Assembly (NCBI RefSeq): GCF_900129985.1 | Contig: NZ_FQXN01000001.1 | Span: 372,001 to 436,000, forward strand | DNA length: 64,000 nt | Reading direction: 5' to 3' | Source of the DNA: Thermosipho atlanticus DSM 15807 | Lineage (GTDB): Bacteria > Thermotogota > Thermotogae > Thermotogales > Fervidobacteriaceae | Shown: positions 1-10,890 of the stretch, piece after piece | Position numbering within the stretch: the first letter of the stretch is position 1 | How the letters are laid out: the number at the start of each line of letters is the position of its first letter | The notes under the pieces: generated by a model | The model's input: the letters and a program-made list of their open reading frames with translations, nothing else | Databases searched by the model: none | Told to the model about the DNA's origin: nothing | Made by a program: the position numbers and the translations under genes

Positions 1-876
1 ATAGGGCATGGGCATTTAGCTGAAAGAGCCTTAAAAGCTGTTGCACCTTCTGAAGATGATTTTCCATATGTTATTAGGGTAGTTTCAGAGATATTAGAAT
101 CTAATGGTTCGTCATCAATGGCAACTGTTTGTTCTGGTTCTTTAGCTTTAATGGATGCTGGGGTTCCTATAAAAACGCATGTTGCGGGAGTCGCAATGGG
201 TCTTATAATTGAAGAAGGTCAAGCTGTAATTTTGACCGATATTCAAGGATTAGAAGATCATTGGGGAGATATGGATTTTAAAGTAGCTGGTACAAGGGAA
301 GGCATAACTGCTTTTCAAATGGACTGTAAAGTAGCAGGTGTAGGAGAAGATTTATTAAAGCAAGCTTTAGAACAGGCAAGAGTAGCAAGAATGAAAATTC
401 TTGATATTATGTTCGAAACTATAGAGAAACCAAGGGAAACTCTTTCACCTCACGCTCCATTAATTGTAAATATTCAGATTGATCCTTTAAAAGTTGGTGA
501 GTTAATAGGTCCGGGTGGAAAAGTGATAAAGTCTATAGTTAAAGACTATGATGTGGAAATTTCTATTGATGATAAAACGGGTAAAGTATCTGTATATGGT
601 AAAGACCAAGAAAAAGTAAATAATGCTGTCGAGTATATAAAAAGTATAACTAAGGACGTTGAAGTTGGAGAGTTTTATGATGGGAAAATTATAAGAATAG
701 AACCTTACGGTTTGTTTGTGGAAATTTTACCGGGAAAAATAGGCTTAGCACATGTAAGCAAATTAGGTAAAGACTCGAAAGTATTTACTAAAAAATATAA
801 AATAGGAGATAATATAAAAGTCGTTGTAGTAAATATTGATGAAAACGGAAGAATTCAATTAGGAAAGTCTGAATAA
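1..876 (+). CDS. pnp: Polyribonucleotide nucleotidyltransferase (PNPase), 3' part
   Basis: PNPase degrades RNA phosphorolytically from the 3' end in the cytoplasm. The reading frame is open from base 1, so the gene is cut by the window edge and only the C-terminal 291 residues are seen. The upstream part reads [16 protein letters not shown], the conserved motif of the second RNase PH domain, followed by [12 protein letters not shown] and the catalytic-region segment GIIxxGxx-like MGLIIEEG. Next come a KH domain ([12 protein letters not shown]) and a C-terminal S1 domain ([32 protein letters not shown]). The tail after the S1 domain is very short. A 31-bp gap with a Shine-Dalgarno separates it from the M16 peptidase gene, the usual bacterial neighbour of pnp. 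Confidence 0.95.
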   Translation: MGHGHLAERALKAVAPSEDDFPYVIRVVSEILESNGSSSMATVCSGSLALMDAGVPIKTHVAGVAMGLIIEEGQAVILTDIQGLEDHWGDMDFKVAGTREGITAFQMDCKVAGVGEDLLKQALEQARVARMKILDIMFETIEKPRETLSPHAPLIVNIQIDPLKVGELIGPGGKVIKSIVKDYDVEISIDDKTGKVSVYGKDQEKVNNAVEYIKSITKDVEVGEFYDGKIIRIEPYGLFVEILPGKIGLAHVSKLGKDSKVFTKKYKIGDNIKVVVVNIDENGRIQLGKSE

Positions 877-907
877 AAACAAGATAAATAGAGGAGAGGT
901 TTAATCT

Positions 908-2143
908 ATGAAATGTTACAAATTTAATGATGGAATAGAATTATATTTTTATCCTATGGAAAATATTAGATCTGTTACTATTGCATTTAATGTGGGTGTG
1001 GGGTCAGTATATGAATCAGAAGATGTATCAGGTATTTCACATTTTATTGAACATCTTTCATTTAGAGGAACTAAAAATTACCATATGAAAGAATTAAAGT
1101 TAAAAGTTGAATCGGTGGGAGGATTATTGAATGCTTGGACGGATAAAGAAAATACAGTTTATTATGCAAAAGTCCCATCGTTTCATGCATATGAAACTTT
1201 TAAGGTATTAAAAGATATTGTTTTTAACCCTCTATTTAAAGAAAAAGATTTAGAATTAGAAAGACAAATAATTTATCAGGAATATTTATCACATGTTGAA
1301 GATCCAGTAAGTAATGTGTTTGATTTGATGTATGAAAATGCAATAGACGGTCCACATTCTAAACCAGTAATTGGTCGCGAGGAAACAATTAAGAAGATTA
1401 AGTTGGAAGATGTAGAAAGTTTTCATAGAGAATATTATAATCCTTATAATATTAAAGTAATAATAGTTGGACACGTTGATGAAAATGATCTGGAAAAAAT
1501 AAAAGAGGAATTGAAAATTTCCAAAGGGTTTAAAACTACAAAACATAGTTCAAAAGTTAAAACGGGGATATTGAAAGGAAAAGTATTGAAAAACAGCCAG
1601 CAGATACATCTTCTTTATGTCAAGCCAGGTTTTTCACTTGAAAGTGAAGAAAGATTCCCAGCAATGATTTTAAATACGTTACTTAGTAGCGGTATGAGTT
1701 CTTTTTTGTTTGATGAAATAAGAGAAAAACGTGGGTTAGTTTATGATATTTATACAATGAATATATTTCAAAAAGATTGGGGAATATTTTTGTTGTATGC
1801 TGCTACTTCAACTGATAAACTGGATACTTTCCATTCAGAATTGTTTGATATTTTTTCTAATTTTAATTTGAGTGATCAATTATATGATTATGGCTTGAAA
1901 AGATTAATTGGAAAACTGGAACTTTCAACTGAAAGTACAGCAACATTAACAAACATGATTATTGATTATTTAACAAATGATGTTAAACCTTTAACACCGA
2001 TGGAAATAGTTCAAAAAATAAAAGATGTGAGTAAAAAAGAAGTACAGAAAGTGTATGAAAAGTTAATTAAAGGAGAATGTTCCCTCTTTTATGTTTCACC
2101 AACGGATGATAAATGGATTCCGAAAAACTGGGGAAATTCTTAA
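908..2143 (+). CDS. M16 family zinc peptidase (pitrilysin/processing-peptidase like)
   Basis: 411 residues, the usual size of the short bacterial M16B peptidases found next to pnp. The inverted zinc motif HxxEH is present as H45-F-I-E48-H49 in [16 protein letters not shown] distal glutamate ligand is likely in the helix [17 protein letters not shown] about 76 residues later. The C-terminal half carries the inactive M16_C-type domain with [15 protein letters not shown]. No signal peptide is visible, so a cytoplasmic location is inferred. The start has a good ribosome site (gaggagagg) nine bases upstream. The substrate is unknown. It is probably co-transcribed with pnp and with hslU, which starts 26 bp downstream. 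Confidence 0.9.
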   Translation: MKCYKFNDGIELYFYPMENIRSVTIAFNVGVGSVYESEDVSGISHFIEHLSFRGTKNYHMKELKLKVESVGGLLNAWTDKENTVYYAKVPSFHAYETFKVLKDIVFNPLFKEKDLELERQIIYQEYLSHVEDPVSNVFDLMYENAIDGPHSKPVIGREETIKKIKLEDVESFHREYYNPYNIKVIIVGHVDENDLEKIKEELKISKGFKTTKHSSKVKTGILKGKVLKNSQQIHLLYVKPGFSLESEERFPAMILNTLLSSGMSSFLFDEIREKRGLVYDIYTMNIFQKDWGIFLLYAATSTDKLDTFHSELFDIFSNFNLSDQLYDYGLKRLIGKLELSTESTATLTNMIIDYLTNDVKPLTPMEIVQKIKDVSKKEVQKVYEKLIKGECSLFYVSPTDDKWIPKNWGNS

Positions 2144-2169
2144 GAAAATTATTAGTAGGAGGTAAAAAA

Positions 2170-3549
2170 ATGGTTGATTTTGATAAATTAACACCTCGAG
2201 AAATTGTTGAAGAGTTAAACAAGTATATAATTGGTCAAAATGAAGCCAAAAAAGCAGTTGCGGTTGCAGTAAGGAATAGAATTAGAAGACAGAAACTTCC
2301 CGAAAATTGGAAAAAAGAAATAACCCCTAAAAATATTCTGATGATTGGACCAACAGGAGTTGGAAAAACTGAAATTGCAAGAAGATTAGCTCAATTATCT
2401 GGTTCACCATTTTTGAAGGTTGAAGCAACACGTTTTACAGAAGTTGGTTATGTTGGCAAAAATGTTGATTCGATGATAAGAGAATTAGTAGAAATAGCTG
2501 TTAATATGGTAAAGCAACGCAAGATGAAAGAGGTAGAAGAAAAAGCAAAGTTAAATGTTGAAAATAGAATTTTAGAGGCACTAGTCCCCTCAAAAAGGCG
2601 AGCACAACAAATTCCTTTTGCAAATATTTTCGGTATTCAAGAAAAGCCACAAGAATATGAAGATAGTAGGCAGATCACTGAAAAAAGGGAAGAATTGAGA
2701 AGAAAACTCAGAGCAGGAGAGCTTGATAATGAAGAAATCGAAATAGAAATTGAATCTTCTGGTTCACCTATAGGTTTTATAGGTTTACCCGAAATGGAAG
2801 ATATGGGAATGGATTTATCGAATATGTTGGGAAATTTATTACCCAAGCAAAGGAAAAGAAGAAGAATGAAAATTTCGGAAGCTAAAAAAGTCTTACTTCC
2901 AATAGAAGAAGAAAAACTTGTTGATATGGACGAAGTAACACAGGAGGCGTTATCCTTAGCGCAGAATAGAGGAATAATCTTTATAGATGAGATGGATAAA
3001 ATTACTGGTAAAAATTCTGGGAGTGGGCCAGATGTTTCAAGGCAAGGAGTCCAAAGAGATTTGTTGCCTATTGTTGAAGGTACAACAATAACAACTAAAT
3101 ATGGCCCTGTGAAAACTGATTTCATTCTTTTTATAGCCGCTGGAGCATTTCATGTAGCTAAACCAACTGATTTAATTCCAGAACTTCAGGGAAGATTTCC
3201 TATAAGAGTTGAACTTGAACCTTTAGATAAGTCTGATTTTGTAAGGATCTTAACTGAACCTGAAAATGCACTTACAAAGCAATACCAAGCTTTGTTGTAT
3301 ACTGAAGGAGTGCAATTGGAATTTACAGAAGATGGAATTGAAGAAATTGCACAGATTGCATATAATTTAAATCAAAAACTTGAAAATATTGGTGCAAGGC
3401 GCTTGTATACAGTGCTCGAAAAAGTTTTAGAAGAAGTCATGTTTAAAGCACCTGAAGTTGAGGATAAGGTAATTGTCAACTCTCAATTTGTAAGAAATAG
3501 ATTAAAAGGTATAATTGAAGATGAAGATTTAAGTTCATATATCCTATAA
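2170..3549 (+). CDS. hslU: ATP-dependent protease ATPase subunit HslU (ClpY)
   Basis: HslU is the AAA+ unfoldase that feeds substrates to the HslV peptidase. I start it at ATG 2170, which has aggagg eight bases upstream; an in-frame ATG at 2113 lies inside the M16 gene and has no ribosome site. The resulting 459 residues begin with the family hallmark [21 protein letters not shown]. Walker A is GPTGVGKT (60-67), the pore-loop motif GYVG follows, the I domain spans roughly 110-240, and Walker B is IIFIDEMDK. The C-terminus ends in DLSSYIL, close to the canonical YIL-type tail that docks into HslV and activates it, so a functional HslV is expected elsewhere. No hslV gene is adjacent; an M16 peptidase takes that place. 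Confidence 0.95.
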   Translation: MVDFDKLTPREIVEELNKYIIGQNEAKKAVAVAVRNRIRRQKLPENWKKEITPKNILMIGPTGVGKTEIARRLAQLSGSPFLKVEATRFTEVGYVGKNVDSMIRELVEIAVNMVKQRKMKEVEEKAKLNVENRILEALVPSKRRAQQIPFANIFGIQEKPQEYEDSRQITEKREELRRKLRAGELDNEEIEIEIESSGSPIGFIGLPEMEDMGMDLSNMLGNLLPKQRKRRRMKISEAKKVLLPIEEEKLVDMDEVTQEALSLAQNRGIIFIDEMDKITGKNSGSGPDVSRQGVQRDLLPIVEGTTITTKYGPVKTDFILFIAAGAFHVAKPTDLIPELQGRFPIRVELEPLDKSDFVRILTEPENALTKQYQALLYTEGVQLEFTEDGIEEIAQIAYNLNQKLENIGARRLYTVLEKVLEEVMFKAPEVEDKVIVNSQFVRNRLKGIIEDEDLSSYIL

Positions 3550-3563
3550 AGGGGTGTGTAAGA

Positions 3564-4850
3564 ATGGTTGCATCAAAGAAGAGACAGCTCAAAGAAACTT
3601 TACTTGCATATTTATTTTTACTACCTTCACTAATTGTTCTTGGAATTTTTGTCTTTTGGCCCGTAGGTTTTTCGTTTGTCTTGAGCTTTTTTAAATGGGA
3701 TTTTAGAAATATGAAAACTCCTTATTTTAATGGGTTGGCTAATTATAAACAAATTTTTGAATTTAACTATCCACCCAAGTACTCATTTTTTGAGGGTTTT
3801 GTTTATTCATTGGGTTATGTTGCTTTAACTTTACTTATCGTAATAACTATTTATTCATTTATTACTTTTTTAAGAAAAGGAAATAAGTTGCTTTTTCTAA
3901 ACCTTTTTGCAATAGTATTTTACTTTTCGATTTTTAGTTTTTTGAATAGCATTACTTCATTGATCATAGCAGTAATACTATGGGCGCTTTTAATCTTCAA
4001 TTTTTATGAAAAAGGTCAAATGAAATATTTTAAATCTCATATTTGGATTAATATGGCTTTGATTTTAGTGATTTATGTACTTATTGAAACAGGTATGGCT
4101 GGTGATAAAAGTTTCTTTGCATTTTTTATAGATGCAAAGGACAAGAACTTATTTTTTAAAGCTTTATCTAATACATTTTATTATGTATTTTTATCTGTAC
4201 CTATAACTTTAATCTTGTCTTTGGGAGTAGCAGTGCTGCTAAATTCTAATATAAGATTTAAGATTTTCTTTAGAACCGCTTACTTTATTCCATTTGTTAC
4301 ATCTGTAGTTGCAGTATCTCTTGTTTGGAAATGGATATTTAACGATGAGTTTGGATTGTTAAATTATATACTTTCTTGGTTCAATGTAGCACCGATTAGA
4401 TGGTTAAAAGATGAAAAATGGACAATTCCTACCATTGCAATTGTTTCTATATGGAAGCAACTTGGATATAACTCAATAATATTCCTAGCAGGGTTGCAAA
4501 ATATAGATAAGTTCTATTATGAAGCAGCCGAAGTTGATGGAGCAAATTCATGGCATAAATTTTCAAAGATTACTTGGCCACTCCTTTCACCTACTACATT
4601 TTTCCTTTTGATTGTGTCGATAATAGGTGCGTTTAAAGTATTTGCACAAATTTATGTTCTTTATGATGGACTTCCAGGGCCTTACAACAACAGTGGTTTA
4701 ACAATGGTATATTATGTTTTCGATCTTTTCTATAGACAACAGAGAATGGGAATAGCGAGTGCTGCGGCATACTTGTTATTTGCTATTATTCTAATTTTTA
4801 CTGCTATTCAATTTAAAGTAGGAAGTAAAGTAGTAGAATACGTTTCGTGA
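3564..4850 (+). CDS. Sugar ABC transporter permease, MalF-like, with hydrophobic insertion
   Basis: Inner-membrane permease of the CUT1 (maltose/oligosaccharide) class. The N-terminus has a first membrane segment (AYLFLLPSLIVLGIFVFWPVGF), and the C-terminal half has the binding-protein-dependent transport domain with the EAA loop EAAEVDGANSWHKFSKITWPLL that contacts the ATPase. At 428 residues it is about 120-130 longer than common single-domain MalF/UgpA-type permeases. The extra part, roughly residues 85-200, is very hydrophobic and looks like about four added membrane helices. It is followed directly by the MalG-like partner. No binding protein or ATPase gene is nearby, so the sugar cannot be assigned. 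Confidence 0.88.
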   Translation: MVASKKRQLKETLLAYLFLLPSLIVLGIFVFWPVGFSFVLSFFKWDFRNMKTPYFNGLANYKQIFEFNYPPKYSFFEGFVYSLGYVALTLLIVITIYSFITFLRKGNKLLFLNLFAIVFYFSIFSFLNSITSLIIAVILWALLIFNFYEKGQMKYFKSHIWINMALILVIYVLIETGMAGDKSFFAFFIDAKDKNLFFKALSNTFYYVFLSVPITLILSLGVAVLLNSNIRFKIFFRTAYFIPFVTSVVAVSLVWKWIFNDEFGLLNYILSWFNVAPIRWLKDEKWTIPTIAIVSIWKQLGYNSIIFLAGLQNIDKFYYEAAEVDGANSWHKFSKITWPLLSPTTFFLLIVSIIGAFKVFAQIYVLYDGLPGPYNNSGLTMVYYVFDLFYRQQRMGIASAAAYLLFAIILIFTAIQFKVGSKVVEYVS

Positions 4851-4860
4851 GGTGATAGTG

Positions 4861-7014
4861 ATGAAAAAGTTGATTATATATTTATTACTTTCATTTGGTT
4901 TTGTGATTATGATTTTACCTTTTGCATGGATGTTAGTTACATCATTTAAATTACCTAGCGAAGTTCAAGAATGGCCTCCAAAGTGGCATTCAAAAAATTT
5001 CTTTACACATAGAGAAGTAAAAGTAAATGTTAAGCTTGGAGCTGTAAAAACAGTAAAAGGAATAAGTTTGAGTGAAGCATTGAGTTTTACTTCATCGACA
5101 AATGAAGTGAATAATGTTTTAAATATTGTGGTTGATGATGATCCATTTTATCGTGGAACATTGTTTATAGATACAAAGAATTTTGATTATATAGAGTTTG
5201 CTGATGTAAATGCTTTTAAAAATTGGCTAAATAATGTTGATAATTTTGCTAATTTTTCCACGGAAACTCCTGAGAAATTCTTCGAAGAAGTCTTTTTATA
5301 CTATAAAAGTGGGCCAACTCCTTATTTTCAGAGACTAAATTACTACAGTAATTTAGCAAAGAGAATTGATGGAGCTTTGCAGGGAATAAAGTTAATAGAG
5401 AGGTTTATAGATAGAAGAATAAAAGATGAAAATGAAAGGGAAAGATTCAGAGAGTTTTTGAAAATTAAAGGAGAAGAAATTCAAAATGTTAAAGAAGAAT
5501 TATCAAAATATAAATCTGGTAAATATTTGATTTTAACCGATGAAGAAATAGAAAACATTTATAAAACGTTGAATAAACTTAATTTAAATTATGATGGAGA
5601 AAATGAGTTATTGAATGTGTATAACTCAAAAGTAGTTAATGTTTTTGATGATGAGATAACAAAGGTGAAATTTTATTTAGATACAATTAATTACTTCAAA
5701 AACATTCAGACTAAAAAAATCGATAAACCTATAATTGCAAAATCTATCAGCAAAAGTGAAAAAATAAAGTTATTGAAAGAAGAATTAAAAAAATTTGAAG
5801 ATGTTCAACTTTTAAGTAAAGTAATCTCAGAATATGGCTATGAGAACTTACCGGAAAATTTTTCGAAAAGTATAGATACCTTTATAAAAGAAAAATATAA
5901 TATTTCAAGTTCACAGTTGATTGATTTGAAGAGTTTAACTGTTACATTTAAAAATGTTTTAATTAATAATAAAATCGATTATAAGCAAATATTATCCAAA
6001 GGAAGCCTGGATACGTTACTTGATTATGCAGATTTAAAGCTCTTATCCAGTAGTACATATAGAATTTTTAAATCGAAACTTGAGACGTATTCACACATTA
6101 ATAATTTACATGCTCTTGTAAAAGATCTAATTGTTTACAGTGATTATTTAGATCAAGTCAGAAGAGTTTACAATAATTCTTTAAACGCTTGGAAAATTGT
6201 CGAAGCTCCATCATTTGTGAAAGCAGTGAGAGTGAAAAACGGAGAAGTTATAGAAGTAGAACTTGAAGGTGTAAGTCCAATTTATTTAAGTGATAATAGT
6301 ATCAAGAAAGTAAGTCTGAGCTTCTCGTTTGGAGAAACACTTGCAAATATTTTTCAGAATTACGTTGATGCATGGAGATCAGCTCCTTTCGGTAGATACT
6401 ACTTTAATACGGTGTTAGTTGCCACTGTAACGACAATTTTAGAAATAATACTTGCTTCTATGGCTGCATATGCATTTTCTTGGATGAATTTCCCGGGAAG
6501 AAACTTTATCTTTGGACTATTCTTGGCTACAATGATGGTTCCAGGCGAAGTGTTGCTTGTTCCAAACTTTATTACTATATCCAAGTTTGGATGGATTGAT
6601 ACGTACTATGCATTAATTGTCCCATGGATTGTGAGTGTATTTGCAATATTCTTAATGAGACAACATTTCTTAGCTTTACCAAAGGAATTATTTGATGCCG
6701 CAAAAATTGACGGATGTTCCCATTGGAAATTTTTGTGGCAAATAGTTGTTCCTTTGAGTAAACCTGTAATTATAACTGGTGCATTGTTAAAATTTGTGGG
6801 AAGTTGGAATGCATTTCTCTGGGTGTTAATAGTAACTAACAGTGATAAATTCAGAACATTACCAGTCGGATTACAAAATTTCAGTTCGGATGTGGGAACT
6901 TTGTATAATCAATTAATGGCAGCGGCGACGTTCTCAATTTTACCGGTTATAATCTTGTTCTTATTAACTCAAAAATACTTTATTAGAGGTATTGCAAGGA
7001 CTGGTTTAAAATAA
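4861..7014 (+). CDS. Sugar ABC transporter permease, MalG-like, with about 450-residue insertion
   Basis: Partner permease of the MalF-like protein. I start it at ATG 4861, with gaggtgat just upstream; the alternative GTG 4852 lies within that ribosome site. Residues 1-30 are the first membrane helix and the typical MLVTSFK turn. About 450 mostly hydrophilic residues (roughly 35-485), Lys/Glu/Asn rich with helical segments, follow before the standard permease core resumes at [15 protein letters not shown]. The EAA loop is [25 protein letters not shown]. Ordinary MalG is about 280 residues. Comparable giant MalG proteins are known in Thermotoga, where the insertion is predicted to face outside. 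The role of the insertion is not known to me; a substrate-gathering or binding-protein docking role would be inference. Confidence 0.88.
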   Translation: MKKLIIYLLLSFGFVIMILPFAWMLVTSFKLPSEVQEWPPKWHSKNFFTHREVKVNVKLGAVKTVKGISLSEALSFTSSTNEVNNVLNIVVDDDPFYRGTLFIDTKNFDYIEFADVNAFKNWLNNVDNFANFSTETPEKFFEEVFLYYKSGPTPYFQRLNYYSNLAKRIDGALQGIKLIERFIDRRIKDENERERFREFLKIKGEEIQNVKEELSKYKSGKYLILTDEEIENIYKTLNKLNLNYDGENELLNVYNSKVVNVFDDEITKVKFYLDTINYFKNIQTKKIDKPIIAKSISKSEKIKLLKEELKKFEDVQLLSKVISEYGYENLPENFSKSIDTFIKEKYNISSSQLIDLKSLTVTFKNVLINNKIDYKQILSKGSLDTLLDYADLKLLSSSTYRIFKSKLETYSHINNLHALVKDLIVYSDYLDQVRRVYNNSLNAWKIVEAPSFVKAVRVKNGEVIEVELEGVSPIYLSDNSIKKVSLSFSFGETLANIFQNYVDAWRSAPFGRYYFNTVLVATVTTILEIILASMAAYAFSWMNFPGRNFIFGLFLATMMVPGEVLLVPNFITISKFGWIDTYYALIVPWIVSVFAIFLMRQHFLALPKELFDAAKIDGCSHWKFLWQIVVPLSKPVIITGALLKFVGSWNAFLWVLIVTNSDKFRTLPVGLQNFSSDVGTLYNQLMAAATFSILPVIILFLLTQKYFIRGIARTGLK

Positions 7015-7031
7015 TAAAAGGAGGTGAATTT

Positions 7032-7682
7032 ATGAAAATATTTTTAGATACAGCAAACATTGAACAAATAAAAAAAGGTGTTGAATGGGGAATTGTTGAT
7101 GGGGTTACTACAAATCCTACATTAATTGCAAAAGAAGGAAAACCTTTTGAAGAAACGATTAAAGAAATTTGCCAAATAGTCCAAGGGCCTGTTTCAGCCG
7201 AAGTAATTTCTCTTGATTGGGAAGGAATGGTAAAAGAAGCGAGAAAACTTGCAAAAATAGATGAACATGTTGTTGTAAAAATTCCAATGACTCCTGATGG
7301 AATTAAAGCGGTAAAGATATTGTCATCTGAAGGGATAAAAACGAATGTTACGTTAGTTTTTAGTGCAAACCAAGCTCTTTTTGCTGCAAAAGCTGGAGCA
7401 ACTTATGTTAGTCCTTTTGTCGGAAGATTAGATGATATAGCTAATGATGGTGTAAAACTTTTAGAGGAAATCCTTAATATTTACGCAAATTATGGTTTTG
7501 AAACAGAAATAATTGCGGCAAGTATCAGACATCCTATGCATGTTTTAGAAGCTGCACTAATAGGTGTTGATATAGCTACCGTACCTTTTAATGTTTTAGA
7601 AAAAATGTTTGTTCATAGTCTAACTGATAGCGGCATAAAGAAGTTTTTAGAAGATTGGGAAAAATATAAAATGGGCAGGTGA
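7032..7682 (+). CDS. tal: Transaldolase (FSA/TalC-type, class I aldolase)
   Basis: 216 residues, the size of the small transaldolase / fructose-6-phosphate aldolase subfamily. It opens with [16 protein letters not shown] and contains [14 protein letters not shown]. The Schiff-base lysine is K83 in VVVKIPMT. Further family motifs are [19 protein letters not shown] and SPFVGRLDD. The enzyme moves a dihydroxyacetone unit between sugar phosphates in the non-oxidative pentose phosphate pathway; whether it is a true transaldolase or a fructose-6-phosphate aldolase cannot be decided from sequence by eye. It has a strong ribosome site (aaaggaggtg) and its stop overlaps the ribosome site of aspS, so the two are probably translated together. 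Confidence 0.93.
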   Translation: MKIFLDTANIEQIKKGVEWGIVDGVTTNPTLIAKEGKPFEETIKEICQIVQGPVSAEVISLDWEGMVKEARKLAKIDEHVVVKIPMTPDGIKAVKILSSEGIKTNVTLVFSANQALFAAKAGATYVSPFVGRLDDIANDGVKLLEEILNIYANYGFETEIIAASIRHPMHVLEAALIGVDIATVPFNVLEKMFVHSLTDSGIKKFLEDWEKYKMGR

Positions 7683-7687
7683 AAAAG

Positions 7688-9421
7688 TTGTTTAGAACAC
7701 ACAATTGCAATGAATTGACCAAGAGTGATGTAGGAAAGGAAGTAGTTTTGGCTGGTTGGGTTGAAAGGATAAGAGATCTTGGCGGAATAAAATTTATAGT
7801 TTTAAGGGATAGATACGGTACAACTCAAGTTGTAGTTAATCCTTCATCTTCAGCTTATTCTATTGCTCAAGAAATTAGCAGGGAATATGTTGTTCAAATT
7901 AAAGGTGAGGTAAGAGAAAGGCCAGAAGAAACAAAGACTAATTCTCCAACAGGAGAAATAGAGGTTTATGCTTCTTCGATAAAGATATTATCTGAATCAA
8001 AATTACCCCCATTTTATCCTGGCGATAGTGTTTCAGAAGAATTAAGATTAAAATATAGGTATATCGATCTTCGTTCAGATAAAATGCAACAAAACATCAT
8101 TTTAAGACATAAAATGGCCCAAGCTGCCAGGGAGTTTTTAAACAAACACGGGTTTTTGGAAATCGAAACTCCTTATTTAACAAAAAGTACTCCTGAAGGT
8201 GCCAGAGATTTCTTGGTCCCTTCCAGACTTCAGAAAGGAAAATTTTATGCTTTACCACAGTCTCCCCAATTGTTTAAACAATTATTGATGATTTCTGGTT
8301 TTGATAAATATTATCAATTTGCACGATGTTTTAGAGATGAAGATTTAAGGGCCGATAGACAACCGGAATTTACCCAAATTGATATTGAAATGTCTTTTGT
8401 TACAGAAGAGGAGATTCTAAATATAATGGAAGAATTTGTTCGATTTGTTTATAAAAGTGTTGGAATAGTTTTGCCTGAAAAATTCGACAGATTAACTTAT
8501 GAAGAAGCAATGGAAAAATATGGAAGTGATAAACCAGATAGAAGATATGGAATGGAATTACATGATTTTACAGAAGACTTTAGAAATACAGGATTTAAAG
8601 TTATTGACAATGTAATAGAAAATGGTGGAACAGTAAAAGGATTTATAACAAATATACCCATGAGTAGAAAAATAGCGTCGGAATACGAGGCATATGTAAA
8701 GTCGTTTGGATTAGGTGGATTATTGTGGTTTAAAATTGATAACAATGAAATTATTTCTCCAACTGCCAAGTTTCTTGCTAAAAATTATGAAAAGTTGAGA
8801 ACAAAATACAAACTTAAAAATGGAGATGTGGTTTTACTTGCTGCTTTTAAGGAACGTGAAACTTTAAATATTGCTTTAGGTGCTTTGAGATTAAAAATAG
8901 GTAAAGAACATTTTGAAAACAAAACTAAAGTAATTGATGCTCTTTGGGTTATAGATTTTCCATTTTTGGAATGGAATCAAGACGAACAACGATACGTTGC
9001 GAAACATCATCCATTTACGTTACCAAAGAACATTGATGACGAACCACACAAAATTACAGCACATGCATATGATATGATATTAAATGGTAATGAACTTGGT
9101 GGAGGGAGTTTAAGAATATTTAGCAGAGAAATACAAGAGAAAGTATTTGATTTGATTGGATTAACTAAAGAAGAAGCAAATGAAAAATTTGGATTTTTCC
9201 TTGAAGCATTACAATATGGTGTTCCACCACATGGTGGAATAGCATTTGGGTTCGATAGAATGGTGGCAATTGCAGCAAATAGTGAAAGTATAAGGGATGT
9301 AATTGCATTTCCAAAGACAGCTAGTGGAGTATGTCAATTGACAGGTGCTCCTTCGGAAGTCACACAACAACAGTTAGAAGAATTGTCGATAAATGTTGTA
9401 AAAAATAAAGAAAAAATATAA
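7688..9421 (+). CDS. aspS: Aspartyl-tRNA synthetase
   Basis: Class II synthetase that charges tRNA-Asp. The order of domains is bacterial: an N-terminal OB-fold anticodon-binding domain (1-105), the catalytic core with motif 2 ([20 protein letters not shown]), a GAD insertion domain (about 290-400) and motif 3 ([16 protein letters not shown]). I choose TTG 7688 because aggtg lies six bases upstream and the protein then begins [10 protein letters not shown], as bacterial AspRS usually does. An in-frame GTG at 7679 would add three residues but overlaps that ribosome site and the transaldolase stop. Nothing in the sequence settles whether it is discriminating or also makes Asp-tRNA-Asn. Confidence 0.95.
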   Translation: MFRTHNCNELTKSDVGKEVVLAGWVERIRDLGGIKFIVLRDRYGTTQVVVNPSSSAYSIAQEISREYVVQIKGEVRERPEETKTNSPTGEIEVYASSIKILSESKLPPFYPGDSVSEELRLKYRYIDLRSDKMQQNIILRHKMAQAAREFLNKHGFLEIETPYLTKSTPEGARDFLVPSRLQKGKFYALPQSPQLFKQLLMISGFDKYYQFARCFRDEDLRADRQPEFTQIDIEMSFVTEEEILNIMEEFVRFVYKSVGIVLPEKFDRLTYEEAMEKYGSDKPDRRYGMELHDFTEDFRNTGFKVIDNVIENGGTVKGFITNIPMSRKIASEYEAYVKSFGLGGLLWFKIDNNEIISPTAKFLAKNYEKLRTKYKLKNGDVVLLAAFKERETLNIALGALRLKIGKEHFENKTKVIDALWVIDFPFLEWNQDEQRYVAKHHPFTLPKNIDDEPHKITAHAYDMILNGNELGGGSLRIFSREIQEKVFDLIGLTKEEANEKFGFFLEALQYGVPPHGGIAFGFDRMVAIAANSESIRDVIAFPKTASGVCQLTGAPSEVTQQQLEELSINVVKNKEKI

Positions 9422-9435
9422 GATTAGGTGATACT

Positions 9436-10095
9436 ATGCCTTGTAGAATAGCTATAGATGGCCCAGCAGGTTCTGGAAAAACATCAGTAGCAAAATTATT
9501 AGCGAAAAAACTTGGATTTTATTATCTTGATACTGGAGCGATGTACAGAATTGTTGGACTTTACCTTAAAAACAAAAATATTGATGAAAAATCTCACGAA
9601 GAAATAGAAAAAGAGTTGAAAAAGTTAAATATTCAATTTAAAGAAGGACATTTTTTGGTCAATGGAAAGGAAGTTTCAGATGAGATAAGAACTCCTGAAG
9701 TTGGTATTTATGCTTCAAGATTTGCAAGCGTTCCTATAGTTAGAAAATATCTAACAGAACTTCAGAGAAAAATATCTTTAAATGAAAATATAGTTGTTGA
9801 AGGAAGAGATATAGGGACGGTAGTTATTCCAGATGCTGAAGTTAAAATATTTTTGACGGCTACCCAAGAAGCAAGAGCGAAAAGAAGGTATAAAGAACTG
9901 ACCAATAGAGGTGTAAAGGTGAATTTTGAAGATATTTTAAATGAAATAATTCTTCGTGATAAACAAGATAGTGAAAGAGAAATTGCCCCATTAATGAAAG
10001 CAAAAGATGCAATTGAAATTGATTCAACAGAATATTCTTTAGAAGAAGTAGTTGATATGATATATGAGGTGGTTAAAGAGAAATGCAAATTGTAG
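9436..10095 (+). CDS. cmk: Cytidylate kinase
   Basis: Phosphorylates CMP and dCMP with ATP. 219 residues with the P-loop IDGPAGSGKT, the DTGAMYR substrate motif, EGRDIGTVV, and the lid RYKELTNRG. The ribosome site aggtgat precedes ATG 9436. The gene overlaps ispH by 13 bases, which suggests translational coupling in the cmk-ispH-rpsA-der run. Confidence 0.95.
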   Translation: MPCRIAIDGPAGSGKTSVAKLLAKKLGFYYLDTGAMYRIVGLYLKNKNIDEKSHEEIEKELKKLNIQFKEGHFLVNGKEVSDEIRTPEVGIYASRFASVPIVRKYLTELQRKISLNENIVVEGRDIGTVVIPDAEVKIFLTATQEARAKRRYKELTNRGVKVNFEDILNEIILRDKQDSEREIAPLMKAKDAIEIDSTEYSLEEVVDMIYEVVKEKCKL

Positions 10096-10889
10096 TTGCT
10101 AGTAACATAGGATTTTGTTTTGGTGTAAAAGAAGCGGTAGAAAAATCTAAAGAATTATTAAAAGCAGGTTTTAAGGTTTTCACAGATGATGATATAGTTC
10201 ACAATAAGGTAGTTATGAATGAACTAAGAAAACTTGGCTTGTCTTTTAAAGATGGAGAAATTTTTTTGGTAAGAGCACACGGCTTGCCAAAAGAAAAAAT
10301 AGAAAAATTATCGACAAAATATAAAATAGAGGATTTGACGTGTAAAATTGTGTATAATTTATTTTGGTTAGCAGAAAAGTTTGAAAAACAAGGTTATCAA
10401 GTTGTTGTGTTTGGAAAACCAAATCATCCAGAAATGATAGCAATTAGAAGTTATGCAAAAAATGCAATAGTTTCGTTAGAACCAGTTGCAGTTGAAGCTG
10501 AAAAGATAGCTTTGTTAAGCCAAACAACTATGTCAGTTGAAGAATTTGAGGGATTTGCGAACAGTACCAAACAAATTTCGAAATTTTCAGAGTTTTTGAT
10601 AAAAAACACTATATGTAATGTTACTGTGTCTCGCGAAAATGAAACAAAAAGAATAGCAAGACAGGTAGATTTACTATTTGTAGTTGGTGGAAAACATAGT
10701 TCCAACACTAAAAAGCTTGCTAGGATAGCATCTCAATATACAAATGTAGTTCATGTTGAGACAGCAAAAGAAATACTTGAGACACCTTCAAATGTAAAAA
10801 GCGTAGGGATTGTAAGTGGTACGTCAACTCCAATTGAAGTTGTCAATAAAGTTGTTCATAGAATAAAAGATTTGGGAGGGGAACAGTAG
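10083..10889 (+). CDS. ispH: 4-hydroxy-3-methylbut-2-enyl diphosphate reductase
   Basis: Last enzyme of the MEP isoprenoid pathway; reduces HMBPP to IPP and DMAPP using a [4Fe-4S] cluster. The three cluster cysteines are C12 (NIGFCFGV), C87 (DLTCKIV) and C178 (TICNVTVSREN). The substrate-binding histidines are H40 (DIVHN), H66 (RAHGLP) and H115 (NHPE). 268 residues, a short form without the N-terminal extension. In many clostridia IspH is fused to ribosomal protein S1; here they are separate genes with one base between them, so they represent the unfused version of the same pairing. Confidence 0.95.
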   Translation: MQIVVASNIGFCFGVKEAVEKSKELLKAGFKVFTDDDIVHNKVVMNELRKLGLSFKDGEIFLVRAHGLPKEKIEKLSTKYKIEDLTCKIVYNLFWLAEKFEKQGYQVVVFGKPNHPEMIAIRSYAKNAIVSLEPVAVEAEKIALLSQTTMSVEEFEGFANSTKQISKFSEFLIKNTICNVTVSRENETKRIARQVDLLFVVGGKHSSNTKKLARIASQYTNVVHVETAKEILETPSNVKSVGIVSGTSTPIEVVNKVVHRIKDLGGEQ

Positions 10890-10890
10890 T

